A stretch of DNA of 48,365 nucleotides from an uncultured Aquimarina sp. (GTDB lineage Bacteria > Bacteroidota > Bacteroidia > Flavobacteriales > Flavobacteriaceae), in assembly GCA_947503135.1 (NCBI GenBank), contig CANNCQ010000020.1, positions 1 to 48,365 on the forward strand, in the 5' to 3' direction. The translations under genes and the position numbers were made by a program. Under the pieces are notes generated by a model. That model ran no database searches, was not told the DNA's origin, and saw nothing but the letters and a program-made list of their open reading frames with translations. Positions 7,207 to 16,005 of the stretch are shown here, piece after piece. Within the stretch, counting starts at the first letter, position 1, and every line of letters begins with the position of its first letter.

Positions 7207-8181
7207 ATGTTTCCACTTCAACGCAATCGTCGCCTTCGTAATAGTTCAGCTATACGATTATTGGTACAAGAAAATAATATTTCAGTTACAGACTTCATTG
7301 TTCCTCTATTTGTGGTAGAAGGGAAAAATATAAAAGAAGAAATAACGTCGATGCCAAATTATTATCGATTCAGTTTAGATTTGTTGGTTAGTGAGGTTAA
7401 AGAGATCTGGGATTTGGGTTTACGTTCTGTTTTAATTTTCGTTAAAGTTCCAGAATCATTAAAAGATAATGAGGGTACAGAGGCTTTGAATAATAGTGGC
7501 TTAATGCAACGTGCTATTAGAAAAATAAAAGAAATTACTCCTGAAATGGTGGTAATGACCGATGTAGCTTTAGATCCATATTCATCTTACGGGCACGATG
7601 GAATAGTTGAAAACGGCTATGTAGTAAATGATAAAACAGTAGCTGTTTTGGCAAAAATGTCATTATCTCATGCTCAAGCAGGTGCAGATTTTGTTGCTCC
7701 TAGTGATATGATGGATGGTCGTATAGAAAGTATTCGATTAGAATTGGAAGATGCAGGTTTTTTTAACACAGGAATAATGAGTTATAGTGCTAAATATGCT
7801 TCAGCATTTTATGGCCCTTTTAGGGATGCTTTAGATTCAGCCCCTGGTTTCGGAGATAAAAAAACTTACCAAATGAATCCAGCGAATAGAAAAGAAGCAA
7901 TTTCTGAAACACTTTTAGATATTCAACAGGGTGCCGATATTGTAATGGTAAAGCCTGGATTAGCCTATTTAGATATTATTAGAGATTTAGCTAATGAAAC
8001 AGAAACTCCTATAGCTGTTTATCAAGTAAGTGGTGAATATGCGATGTTAAAAGCTGCGGCTGAAAAGGGATGGTTAAACCATGATGAAATTATGATGGAA
8101 CAACTACTAGCATTTAAACGAGCAGGAGCATCTTTAATAGCCAGTTATTTTGCTAAAGATGTAGCTAAATTGTTAAAATAG
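7207..8181 (+). CDS. hemB: Delta-aminolevulinic acid dehydratase (porphobilinogen synthase)
   Basis: HemB condenses two 5-aminolevulinate molecules to porphobilinogen in haem synthesis. The 324-residue length is normal. Both Schiff-base lysines are present: Lys196 in 'SYSAKYASAFYGP' and Lys249 in 'MVKPGLAY'. The metal-site segment reads 'DVALDPYSSYGHDG' (119-132) with Asp in place of the Cys triad of zinc enzymes, so this is the Mg-dependent, zinc-independent type. It appears monocistronic; other haem genes are not in the window. The start at 7207 fits homologues ('MFPLQRNRRLR'). Confidence 0.97.
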   Translation: MFPLQRNRRLRNSSAIRLLVQENNISVTDFIVPLFVVEGKNIKEEITSMPNYYRFSLDLLVSEVKEIWDLGLRSVLIFVKVPESLKDNEGTEALNNSGLMQRAIRKIKEITPEMVVMTDVALDPYSSYGHDGIVENGYVVNDKTVAVLAKMSLSHAQAGADFVAPSDMMDGRIESIRLELEDAGFFNTGIMSYSAKYASAFYGPFRDALDSAPGFGDKKTYQMNPANRKEAISETLLDIQQGADIVMVKPGLAYLDIIRDLANETETPIAVYQVSGEYAMLKAAAEKGWLNHDEIMMEQLLAFKRAGASLIASYFAKDVAKLLK

Positions 8182-8244
8182 TTTTTTGAGTGTAAGGATT
8201 GAAAGTTTGATATGACTTAAATCTAATAATTAAATAAATTAGCT

Positions 8245-9306
8245 ATGAGAATCAAATATCCGATATTATTATCCTTTATCTATTTGTTGACATCTTGTGT
8301 TAGTGAAGATGTAGTTACAACACCAATAAATGTTTCGTTTCAACCAAGCTCTGAATTATTTTCAGTTGCCTCAGGGCAAAATTTTGAGTTAGGAACTAAT
8401 ATTACTCAATTTTCAGAATCTTTTGCTACTACAGTATGGAGTTCAAGCGATTCGAGTATTATAGAAGTTGATAATAATGGAGTTATTAATGCAATTCAAT
8501 CTGGGGAAGCTGAAATTACTGTTGACGTAATTAGTAGTGACAATTCTATTTTAGCAACTCAAAACCAAGAAATAAGAGTAGGGAATTTTACGATAACTGA
8601 AGATGAAGTTAAAGATTTATCTGAAGAAGAGAAAAATCTAGCTTTTCAAGAAGGTAAAGTGTTGCAATTCTCTAGGACTGTTTCTACATTAAATGTAGAC
8701 GACAGTAGTCAAGCTGTAGAATTAGTTTTTACTGATTTCGGATTAGAAAACAATAATGTAATTTTTAATGTTGAATCTTCCGATACATCAATACTAGAAA
8801 TAGGTGATAATAATGAGCTTAACCCTTTAGCAGTTGGTTCTGTTCAAATTACAGCAACAGCTAGTAGTCTTGATCAAGAAAATTTAATTTCTGTAAGTAA
8901 AACTATAAATGTAACAGAAGAGGCGACTGAAGAAATCGAAGTTGTCGTAGATGACAATATTATAGGTTCAGGAGATTTTCAAAGTAACAGTTCTTATACG
9001 GTTTCTGGAAGTTTTGAAATTGTAGAAGAACCAGGCAGGGTTTTGATTGAATTAGACGAAGACTTTTCAGCTAGAGGAGTTCCAGATTTAGTACTTTATT
9101 TAAGTAATAGTAGTACTTCAAATGCTGGAGCTACAGTTATCGCAGAAGTGTCTAGCCTTAGAGGTAGTGATTTTCCTAAATTTAATACCTCCGGAGCACA
9201 AACATTAGTTGTTCCAAGTGGTGTTAATGTAGAGAACTATAGTACTGTACTACTTTATTGCAGACGATTTGGAGTAAGAGTTGGTTTTGGAACAATAGTT
9301 AGGTAA
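8245..9306 (+). CDS. Lipoprotein with BIG2-like Ig domains and a C-terminal DM13 domain
   Basis: A lipoprotein signal with Cys at residue 18 ('YLLTSCVSED') begins this 353-residue protein. Two BIG2-like Ig folds follow, seen as 'VWSSSDSSIIEVDNNGVINA' (about 65-84) and 'SSDTSILEIGDNNELNPLAV' (about 178-197). The last 110 residues look like a DM13 domain: 'SGDFQSNSSYTVSGSFEI', 'VPDLVLYLSN', and 'YSTVLLYCRRFGVRVGFG' with the conserved Cys. DM13 has been proposed to be a redox or cytochrome-associated domain; no haem motif is seen here. The beta-barrel gene starts 38 nt downstream, so the two probably act together at the outer membrane. The DM13 assignment is from pattern recognition and is fairly secure; the role is unknown. 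Confidence 0.78.
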   Translation: MRIKYPILLSFIYLLTSCVSEDVVTTPINVSFQPSSELFSVASGQNFELGTNITQFSESFATTVWSSSDSSIIEVDNNGVINAIQSGEAEITVDVISSDNSILATQNQEIRVGNFTITEDEVKDLSEEEKNLAFQEGKVLQFSRTVSTLNVDDSSQAVELVFTDFGLENNNVIFNVESSDTSILEIGDNNELNPLAVGSVQITATASSLDQENLISVSKTINVTEEATEEIEVVVDDNIIGSGDFQSNSSYTVSGSFEIVEEPGRVLIELDEDFSARGVPDLVLYLSNSSTSNAGATVIAEVSSLRGSDFPKFNTSGAQTLVVPSGVNVENYSTVLLYCRRFGVRVGFGTIVR

Positions 9307-9344
9307 TAATAGTGTCTTTAGATAAAATAATCAGAAAAATTAAT

Positions 9345-10217
9345 ATGAATTTTAAAAAAGTAATAAGCATTGTTAGTTTAATTGTTTTTTCTTCATCAGT
9401 TTTTGCTGGAGGAGGCTGGACTAAAGCGAAGGGTAAATCTTATGTTAAAGTAGCAGGTTGGTGGGTTGAGTCTCAAGATTTTTTCTCTGGAAATGGTGGA
9501 GAGGATTCAGGAGTCACTACAGGATTGTTTAATGTGAATATTTATGCAGAATACGGTTTTACAGATAAATTAACAGCGATAGCTTATGTCCCTTTTTTTT
9601 CTAGATCGTATCAAAATGAAAGGATAACAAATGGGGTAAATGATCCTTTTTTAGAAGGAGGGGATTTAAATTCGTTTGGGGATTCTGAATTAGGTGTAAA
9701 GTATCAGTTATTTAAAAATGAAAGATTTGCTTTAGCAGGGAGCGTTACATTTGGGTTGCCTTTAGGTAACGACGGTTCGGATCAAACATTAGGGCTTGCA
9801 ACAGGTGATGGAGAATTTAATCAAATAATAAGAGTTGATTTAGGAATCTCTATTTATAACAGTGATACAGTAAATATATACGGAAATGTATACACAGGTT
9901 TTAATAATCGTACGAATGATTTTTCTGATGAATTTAGAGGTGGACTAGAAGTAGGAGCTGGTATATTAGATAATAAGCTATGGATTGTAGGTAAACTAGA
10001 TACTATTCAATCTTTTGAAAATGGTGATAAAGGTTCAGCAGGTGGTAATGCGAGTGTATTTGCTAACAATTCTGAAGCTACAAGTATAACTTCTGAATTG
10101 GCATACTATCTTACTGAAAAGATAGGATTAAACGCATCAGCGTCTATTCCTTTAGCTGGTCAAAACGTTTTTAATGCTCCAGCTTATAGCGCAGGAATAT
10201 TCTTAGATATTAAATAA
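9345..10217 (+). CDS. Outer-membrane beta-barrel protein of unknown substrate
   Basis: The protein of 290 residues has a signal peptide (1-21, 'SSSVFA', then 'GGGWTKAKGKSYVKVAGWWV') followed by alternating strands with aromatic girdles ('VNIYAEYGFTDKLTAIAYVP', 'GDSELGVKYQLFKN', 'RVDLGISIYNSDTVNIYGNV') and a C-terminal 'YSAGIFLDIK'. It resembles transporter-like or MetA-pathway outer-membrane barrels. ATG 9345 is chosen because it opens the signal peptide; the upstream in-frame GTG at 9312 would add 11 charged residues. It probably shares a transcript with the DM13 lipoprotein and is followed by a terminator. Confidence 0.8.
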   Translation: MNFKKVISIVSLIVFSSSVFAGGGWTKAKGKSYVKVAGWWVESQDFFSGNGGEDSGVTTGLFNVNIYAEYGFTDKLTAIAYVPFFSRSYQNERITNGVNDPFLEGGDLNSFGDSELGVKYQLFKNERFALAGSVTFGLPLGNDGSDQTLGLATGDGEFNQIIRVDLGISIYNSDTVNIYGNVYTGFNNRTNDFSDEFRGGLEVGAGILDNKLWIVGKLDTIQSFENGDKGSAGGNASVFANNSEATSITSELAYYLTEKIGLNASASIPLAGQNVFNAPAYSAGIFLDIK

Positions 10218-10238
10218 TTTTACCCCAAAATAAATTAC

Positions 10239-10275
10239 AAAAGCTGACTTGTTGATAATGAGTCAGCTTTTTTTT
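10239..10275 (+). terminator. Terminator after the beta-barrel gene
   Basis: An 11-bp stem AAAAGCTGACT / AGTCAGCTTTT with an 11-nt loop is followed by a run of eight T. It ends the DM13-barrel unit. Confidence 0.88.
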
Positions 10276-10339
10276 GTCACTTCTGTTTTTTCTAACTACA
10301 AATTGGTTAAATTAGCTTTAATATATACGCAACTTAACT

Positions 10340-11455
10340 ATGTTTTTATTATTCCTATACGGAACACTTTCAATTTTATTTTCTTTTTTGTGCTCTATTT
10401 TAGAAGCAGTTCTATTAAGTATTACCCCGAGTTTTGTAACAATGAAACAGCAAGAAGGGAAAAGCTATGTGGAATACTTACAATATCTAAAAAAAGATGT
10501 AGACAAACCTTTGATTGCTATTCTAACATTGAATACCATAGCTCATACCGTAGGTGCTATTTTAGTTGGGGTTCAAGCTGAAAATTTAGATTTAGATTTA
10601 AATTTTTTAGGTTTTAATGCGGTGGCAATAGTCTCAGCTGTAATGACTTTTTTGATACTTACTGTTTCTGAAATAATACCAAAAACAATAGGAGCTACTT
10701 ATTGGAAGTCTTTAGCTGGCTTTACAACTTTAGCATTGAAAATCTTAATTTTTCCTTTGCGTTGGACAGGTATTTTATGGTTATTACAACTTACGACTCG
10801 ATTAATTGGAAAATCAGCTCACGTAAATTCAATGAGTAGAGAAGAGTTTATGGCGATTGCCGATACTGCTGAGGAAGATGGAGTAATCAAAGGAAGTGAA
10901 ACCACAGTGATAAAAAACTTATTAGCTTTTAAACTTATTGAAGCTAAAGATGTAATGACCCCTTTTACTGTTGCAGTTATAGAAGATGAAGAAGCAAGTT
11001 TACTTGAATTTCACGAAGGACATAAAAACTTGAAATTTTCTAGGATACCTGTTTATAAAGACAAGACACATAACATCACCGGATTTGTTTTAAAAGATGA
11101 TATTTTAGAGCAATTAGTAGAGCAAAATGGAGAAAAGAGACTGGTAGATATTAAAAGAGATATTTTAATTGTAAATAGTTCCAAGGCTATTCCAGAGTTG
11201 TTTGATAAACTCGTTAAAAATAAAGCACATATAGCCATTGTTGTTGATGAATTTGGTAATATGATTGGTTTAATTACTATGGAAGATATTATAGAAACCC
11301 TATTAGGTTTGGAAATAATGGACGAAAGTGATAATGTTGAAGATATGCAAATGTTAGCAAGAAAAAACTGGGAAAGAAGAGCTAAACGTTTGGGTATTAT
11401 TCCTCAGGAAGAAATTAAAGAGCCAATTAAAACATCGCCAGATGAAGATCAATAA
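10340..11455 (+). CDS. CNNM (DUF21) transmembrane protein with CBS pair
   Basis: The 371-residue product has an N-terminal CNNM/DUF21 domain (about 1-180) with four hydrophobic segments and the sequence 'ILTLNTIAHTVGAILVG', then two CBS domains (about 200-320: 'MTPFTVAVIEDEE', 'FSRIPVYKDK', 'IAIVVDEFGNMIGLITMEDI'). CNNM/CorC proteins are divalent-cation (Mg2+ or Co2+) efflux or sensing proteins of the inner membrane; CBS domains bind adenine nucleotides. The C-terminal CorC_HlyC domain seen in many relatives is missing; the protein stops about 50 residues after CBS2. The serine hydrolase gene begins 12 nt downstream, so an operon 10340-13332 is likely. Confidence 0.88.
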   Translation: MFLLFLYGTLSILFSFLCSILEAVLLSITPSFVTMKQQEGKSYVEYLQYLKKDVDKPLIAILTLNTIAHTVGAILVGVQAENLDLDLNFLGFNAVAIVSAVMTFLILTVSEIIPKTIGATYWKSLAGFTTLALKILIFPLRWTGILWLLQLTTRLIGKSAHVNSMSREEFMAIADTAEEDGVIKGSETTVIKNLLAFKLIEAKDVMTPFTVAVIEDEEASLLEFHEGHKNLKFSRIPVYKDKTHNITGFVLKDDILEQLVEQNGEKRLVDIKRDILIVNSSKAIPELFDKLVKNKAHIAIVVDEFGNMIGLITMEDIIETLLGLEIMDESDNVEDMQMLARKNWERRAKRLGIIPQEEIKEPIKTSPDEDQ

Positions 11456-11467
11456 ATAGAATTGATA

Positions 11468-12622
11468 ATGTTGTTAAAGAAAATAGGAATAAGTATATTA
11501 ATTGTTTTTTCTTTAATAACATCATTGCTGTATATTTATGATTACGATTACATTTTAAAGGGTATCCGCGTAGTTTATTTAACAGGTCATAAAACTGCAT
11601 TTATAGATGATACACCTTATTTTGATACCCATACAATAAACAAAGGTGTTTCAAAAAGATGGGAACTTCATAAAGACTATAATAAAGTACCTACATCAAA
11701 AAAAATAGATTCTACACACAAAGCATTAGGTACAGTCGCTTATTTGATAATTAAAAACGACAGTATTTTTCATGAATTTTATGCAGAAGGCTACGATGAA
11801 GAAAGTAAAACAAATTCATTTTCTATGGCTAAAAGCGTTATTACGGCGCTTCTTTTTAAAGCTATAAGTGAGGGGTATATAAAAGATTTAGATACTCCTG
11901 TTAATGAATTTATTCCAAATATCGAAGGAGCGTATGCTTCAAAATTAACAGTTGGTGATTTATCTTCAATGGCTTCAGGTTTAAATTGGGAAGAAAGTTA
12001 TTCTAGCCCATTTTCAATAACAGCTAAAGCTAATTATGATAGTAATATAAGGCCTTTAATAAAAGGCTTAAAAGTAATTGAAAAACCGGGAGTTAATTTT
12101 AAATACTTAAGCGGTGCTACTCAGCTACTAGGTATGGTTTTGGAAAAAGCTACAAAACAAACACTATCTAATTATTTAAGCAAAAGCTTTTGGCAGCCAA
12201 TGGGAATGTCACAAAATGCCAAATGGCAGCTTGATAGCGATGAAAGCGGTATGGAGAAAGCTTTTTGTTGTATTGCAAGTAATGCCCGCGATTTTAGTCG
12301 ATTTGGTCAGTTATGGCTTCATAACGGTAAAGTCAATAATCAACAATTAATACCAAAAGTATTAGCAATAAAAGCACAACAACCTAGGTTCGCCGATTCC
12401 CCTCAATACGGTTACGGATTGTGGTTAGCAAAATATAAAGAAAAAAAAGTAACATACATGCGTGGTATATTGGGGCAATATGTTATTTGTATTCCTGAAG
12501 ATAATATTATAATTACTCGTTTGGGGCACCACCGTAGTATACCCACTGTGAAAAGTGCAGGGCAAGATTTTATTACTTATATTGATGAAGCATACCAAAT
12601 GCTGAATATAGCCGCCCGATGA
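11468..12622 (+). CDS. Membrane-anchored serine hydrolase (beta-lactamase/PBP fold)
   Basis: This 384-residue protein has an N-terminal hydrophobic anchor (5-26) and the SxxK nucleophile motif 'FSMAKSV' (Ser119, Lys122) of class C beta-lactamase-related hydrolases. A candidate second motif is 'FKYLSGATQLLGMVLE' near 205, where Tyr-Leu-Ser replaces the usual YxN. 'ILGQYVICIPEDNIIITRLG' near the C-terminus corresponds to the third-motif strand. Family members include esterases, D-amino-acid peptidases and true beta-lactamases, so the substrate cannot be fixed; a periplasmic-face location is likely. The start at ATG 11468 is preferred over the TTG six bases earlier. Its stop overlaps the start of the exonuclease gene (ATGA). 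Confidence 0.85.
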   Translation: MLLKKIGISILIVFSLITSLLYIYDYDYILKGIRVVYLTGHKTAFIDDTPYFDTHTINKGVSKRWELHKDYNKVPTSKKIDSTHKALGTVAYLIIKNDSIFHEFYAEGYDEESKTNSFSMAKSVITALLFKAISEGYIKDLDTPVNEFIPNIEGAYASKLTVGDLSSMASGLNWEESYSSPFSITAKANYDSNIRPLIKGLKVIEKPGVNFKYLSGATQLLGMVLEKATKQTLSNYLSKSFWQPMGMSQNAKWQLDSDESGMEKAFCCIASNARDFSRFGQLWLHNGKVNNQQLIPKVLAIKAQQPRFADSPQYGYGLWLAKYKEKKVTYMRGILGQYVICIPEDNIIITRLGHHRSIPTVKSAGQDFITYIDEAYQMLNIAAR

Positions 12623-13332
12623 ATTTTGATATAAGCAACATTCTTTTTCTAGATATAGAAACCGTACCTCAATATGAGGATTTTGATGAAGTACCAGAAA
12701 ACCTAAAACAGCTTTATGCCAACAAAACGGAATACCAACGAAAAGAGAAGTTTACAGCTGAAGAGTTTTATCAAAGAGCAGGGATTTGGGCGGAGTTTGG
12801 AAAAATAGTTTGTATATCGGTAGGTTATTTTGTGATTTCAGAGAATAAAAGAGAATTTAGAATAACTTCCTTTTATGGTGAAGAAGCAAGGCTATTGGAA
12901 GACTTTAAGCAATTATTAGAAAACCATTTCAATAAAGCAAAAAATGTTCTTTGTGCTCATAACGGTAAGGAATTTGATTTTCCATATTTAGCAAGAAGAA
13001 TGATTATTAATAATATCAAATTGCCTCAAAAATTAAATTTATTCGGTAAAAAACCGTGGGAAATACCCCATTTAGATACCTTAGATTTGTGGAAGTTTGG
13101 GGATTATAAACATTACACGTCACTAAAATTGTTAACTTCTATTTTAGGAATACCTTCTCCTAAGGATGATATTGACGGAAGTCAAGTAAGGGATGTGTAT
13201 TATATAGAAAACAACATAAATCGTATTGTGACTTATTGTGAAAAAGATACCGTTGCAACGGCACAGTTAATACTTCGATTTAACCAATTACCTATTTTAA
13301 GTGATGGAGAAATTGTTAGTGTTCCCAAATAG
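12619..13332 (+). CDS. Predicted 3'-5' exonuclease, PolB-like (DnaQ fold)
   Basis: The 237 residues show the RNase H-like exonuclease motifs: 'LFLDIETVP' (Asp12, Glu14, motif I), 'LCAHNGKEFDFPYLARRM' (motif II, Asp about 121), and 'YCEKDTVATAQLI' (motif III, Tyr with Asp four residues later). This matches the 'predicted PolB 3'-5' exonuclease' family (DNA_pol_B_exo2), which has no polymerase domain. It should trim DNA or RNA 3' ends in the cytoplasm using two metal ions. Its ATG overlaps the preceding stop, indicating translational coupling, though a functional link with a periplasmic hydrolase is not obvious. The ABC ATPase follows after 18 nt. Confidence 0.88.
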   Translation: MNFDISNILFLDIETVPQYEDFDEVPENLKQLYANKTEYQRKEKFTAEEFYQRAGIWAEFGKIVCISVGYFVISENKREFRITSFYGEEARLLEDFKQLLENHFNKAKNVLCAHNGKEFDFPYLARRMIINNIKLPQKLNLFGKKPWEIPHLDTLDLWKFGDYKHYTSLKLLTSILGIPSPKDDIDGSQVRDVYYIENNINRIVTYCEKDTVATAQLILRFNQLPILSDGEIVSVPK

Positions 13333-13350
13333 GATTAAAGTAAATTAGCA

Positions 13351-15036
13351 ATGACAGAAAAAAATGATATACTTCTTGAAGTAAAAGATTTGTCTATATC
13401 TTTTAATGATAACCCAACTATACATGATGTTTCTTTTACACTTAATAAAAATTCAATACTAGGAATTGTAGGAGAGTCTGGAAGTGGAAAATCGGTAACT
13501 TCAATGGCTATTATGGGATTGCTTCCTAGGAAAGTAGCAAAAATTTCAGGTAGTATATTATATAAAAATGAAGAAATTGCAAATCTTGCTGAAGAAAAAT
13601 ATCAAAAAATAAGAGCAAAGGAAATAGGAATGGTTTTTCAAGAGCCAATGAGTGCGTTAAATCCTTCTATGAAATGCGGAAAACAAGTTGAAGAAGTGCT
13701 ACTACTACACAAAAATATTTCTAAAAGCAAAGCAAAAGAAGCAGTTTTAGAATTGTTTAATAACGTTAAGCTTCCAAATGTTGAACGCATGTATAATGCA
13801 TACCCTCACGAGTTAAGCGGAGGACAAAAGCAACGTATTGTAATAGCAATGGCTATAGCTTGTAACCCTAAATTATTAATTGCTGACGAGCCTACGACAG
13901 CTTTAGATGTCACTGTTCAAAAAGATATTATTGAATTGCTTAAACAACTTCAAAAGCAGTTTAATATGAGTATTCTTTTTATTTCGCACGATTTGAATTT
14001 AGTAAGTCAAATTGCCGATAATACTATGGTTATGTTCAAGGGGAAAGTATTAGAAATTCAGCCTACAAAATCTTTATTTAAAAGTCCTAAAAATAACTAT
14101 ACAAAAGCACTCATTTCCTCTAGACCTAATGAATTTATAAGATTAAAACGTTTGCCTACAGTAAATGATTTTTTAAATAATAGTATACCTAGTGAAGCTA
14201 TCAGTAATTCTCAGCGTAAAATGAATCATAAGGTATTGTACGCAAAACAACCTTTGTTAAGAGTGGAAAATGTTTCAAAATCTTTTTTTACAAGAGTAGG
14301 TTGGTTTTCTAAAAAAGAATTTAAGGCGGTTAACAATGTTAGTTTTTCTGTTTATGAAGGGGAAACACTTGGGTTAGTTGGTGAATCGGGTTGTGGTAAA
14401 TCTACTTTAAGTAACTTAATTTTGAAATTAACGAATATTGATAAGGGAAGCATATTTTATAAAGGAGAAGATATAAGTAATATTTCAAATGATAAGCTAA
14501 AAAAAATTCGAAAAGAAATACAATTGATTTTTCAAGATCCTTTTGCTAGTTTAAACCCTAAAATAACTATAGGAACTGCTATAATGGAAACTATGATCGC
14601 TCATAATCTTCATGCCAATAATAAAAGTAGAAAATTAAAAGTTATAGAGCTTTTGGAGAAAGTGGGGTTAGAAGCTTCTTATTTTGATAGGTATCCACAT
14701 GAATTTAGTGGGGGTCAACGGCAGAGAATTGGTATAGCAAGGACTATAGCTTTAGAGCCTAAATTAATTATTTGCGATGAGTCGGTAAGTGCATTAGATA
14801 TTTCTGTGCAAGCACAAGTTTTAAACTTACTAAATGAATTAAAAGAAGATTTTAATTTTACCTATATATTTATTTCCCATGATTTGGCTGTTGTAAAATA
14901 TATGTCGGACAATTTGTTAGTAATGAAAGAAGGACAAATTGAAGAAAGGGGAGAGGCTGATGCTATATATAACAATCCAGAAAGAAAATATACTCAGGAG
15001 CTCATAAGAGCAATTCCAAAATCAATAATTAATTAA
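13351..15036 (+). CDS. Fused dipeptide/oligopeptide ABC transporter ATP-binding protein (DppD-DppF type)
   Basis: Two complete ABC ATPase domains lie in 561 residues. The first has Walker A 'GESGSGKS' (41-48), signature 'LSGGQKQR' and Walker B 'LLIADEPTTALD'. The second has Walker A 'GESGCGKS' (about 344-351), signature 'FSGGQRQR' and 'LIICDESVSALD'. The spacing, the Q-loops 'VFQEPMSALNPS' and 'IFQDPFASLNPK', and the linker match fused oligopeptide importers such as YejF and GsiA. Both sites look catalytically intact. No permease or substrate-binding gene is nearby, so partners must be encoded elsewhere, as is common in flavobacteria. It appears to end the plus-strand run that starts at 10340. 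Confidence 0.95.
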   Translation: MTEKNDILLEVKDLSISFNDNPTIHDVSFTLNKNSILGIVGESGSGKSVTSMAIMGLLPRKVAKISGSILYKNEEIANLAEEKYQKIRAKEIGMVFQEPMSALNPSMKCGKQVEEVLLLHKNISKSKAKEAVLELFNNVKLPNVERMYNAYPHELSGGQKQRIVIAMAIACNPKLLIADEPTTALDVTVQKDIIELLKQLQKQFNMSILFISHDLNLVSQIADNTMVMFKGKVLEIQPTKSLFKSPKNNYTKALISSRPNEFIRLKRLPTVNDFLNNSIPSEAISNSQRKMNHKVLYAKQPLLRVENVSKSFFTRVGWFSKKEFKAVNNVSFSVYEGETLGLVGESGCGKSTLSNLILKLTNIDKGSIFYKGEDISNISNDKLKKIRKEIQLIFQDPFASLNPKITIGTAIMETMIAHNLHANNKSRKLKVIELLEKVGLEASYFDRYPHEFSGGQRQRIGIARTIALEPKLIICDESVSALDISVQAQVLNLLNELKEDFNFTYIFISHDLAVVKYMSDNLLVMKEGQIEERGEADAIYNNPERKYTQELIRAIPKSIIN

Positions 15037-15037
15037 A

Positions 15038-15187
15038 TTACTTTAGTAAAAAAACTTTTTTTATTAAATAAAGTACACCGAATAAGAATTCTTTAGAATT
15101 GTTTTGTTTATGTGTTTTTGTGCTTTTTACTATTTGTTGAGAAGTGTTTGCATCTGCTGTTATATCATTGGTTAAAGTTGCTTCCAT
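15038..15187 (-). CDS. Possible small protein, 49 residues
   Basis: An ATG at 15185-15187 opens a 49-residue frame, beginning 'MEATLTNDITADANTSQQ' and ending 'LFGVLYLIKKVFLLK'. The N-terminal half is polar and the C-terminal half basic and hydrophobic, as in small membrane-associated peptides. The composition looks coding rather than random, and the frame ends two bases after the convergent ABC gene. No homologue is known to me and no clear promoter is seen, so it is only a candidate. It occupies much of the otherwise gene-free 15037-15327 interval. Confidence 0.4.
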   Translation of the reverse strand: MEATLTNDITADANTSQQIVKSTKTHKQNNSKEFLFGVLYLIKKVFLLK

Positions 15188-15327
15188 CTATATACTACTG
15201 GGGGTTTATTAGTGATAAATATTAAGCTAAATATATAAATATTTTTTAATAGTATTCGATTAAGTACAATAAATAACGCTAAAAACTGTAGTTATTTTAT
15301 GATTGATAATCTAAAAGCTAGAATAGC

Positions 15328-16002
15328 TTAGTTTTTTGAGTTGTTTTCAGTGAAAACAATTTTTTTTAAAGAATTAGATATTACTAAGTTTCCTTTTGTA
15401 GCTTTTTTTACCATGTCCAAAGATACTTCAGGAGCTATTTCTGTAAGTTTGAAGGAATTATTTTCTATTTCAAACACGCCTAAATTCGTAATAACTGTTT
15501 TTACGCAATTTACACCTGTAAGTGGAAGACTACATTTGGAAAGTAGTTTTGAGTCACCATATTTATTAGTATGCATCATCGCTACAATAATTTTTTTAGC
15601 ACTGGCTACTAAGTCCATGGCGCCACCCATACCTTTAACTAATTTACCAGGAATTTTCCAATTTGCAATATCTCCATTTTGAGAAACTTCCATTGCACCA
15701 AGTACAGTAAGGTTTACGTGTTGTCCTCTAATCATGTCAAAGCTAGTAGCAGAATCAAAAAAAGAAGCTCCAGGTAATGCGGTTACGGTTTGCTTACCAG
15801 CATTTATTAAATCAGCATCTTCTTGACCTTCTAAAGGAAAAGGTCCCATTCCTAACAATCCATTTTCGCTATGAAAAGCAACATTAATATTTTTAGGAAC
15901 ATAGTTAGCCACAAGAGTGGGTATGCCAATTCCTAAATTGACATAGTACCCATCTTGTAATTCTTGAGCTATTCGTTGCGCTATTTGTTCTTTCGATAAC
16001 AT
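15328..16002 (-). CDS. scoB: 3-oxoacid CoA-transferase subunit B
   Basis: Subunit B of a succinyl-CoA:3-oxoacid (or acetate CoA-) transferase, 224 residues, with 'VNLGIGIPTLVANYV' and the catalytic Glu46 in 'SENGLLGMGPF' that forms the acyl-CoA thioester. 'GGAMDLVASAKKIIVAMMHT' and 'TDLGVFEI'-like 'TNLGVFEIENN' are further family landmarks. The enzyme moves CoA between succinyl-CoA and acetoacetate in ketone-body or branched-chain acid metabolism. Unusually, subunit A is not adjacent: the peroxiredoxin gene lies between, only 3 nt upstream of this start. The start is set by that spacing and by the family N-terminus 'MLSKEQIAQRIA'. Confidence 0.93.
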   Translation of the reverse strand: MLSKEQIAQRIAQELQDGYYVNLGIGIPTLVANYVPKNINVAFHSENGLLGMGPFPLEGQEDADLINAGKQTVTALPGASFFDSATSFDMIRGQHVNLTVLGAMEVSQNGDIANWKIPGKLVKGMGGAMDLVASAKKIIVAMMHTNKYGDSKLLSKCSLPLTGVNCVKTVITNLGVFEIENNSFKLTEIAPEVSLDMVKKATKGNLVISNSLKKIVFTENNSKN

Positions 16003-16005
16003 TAA

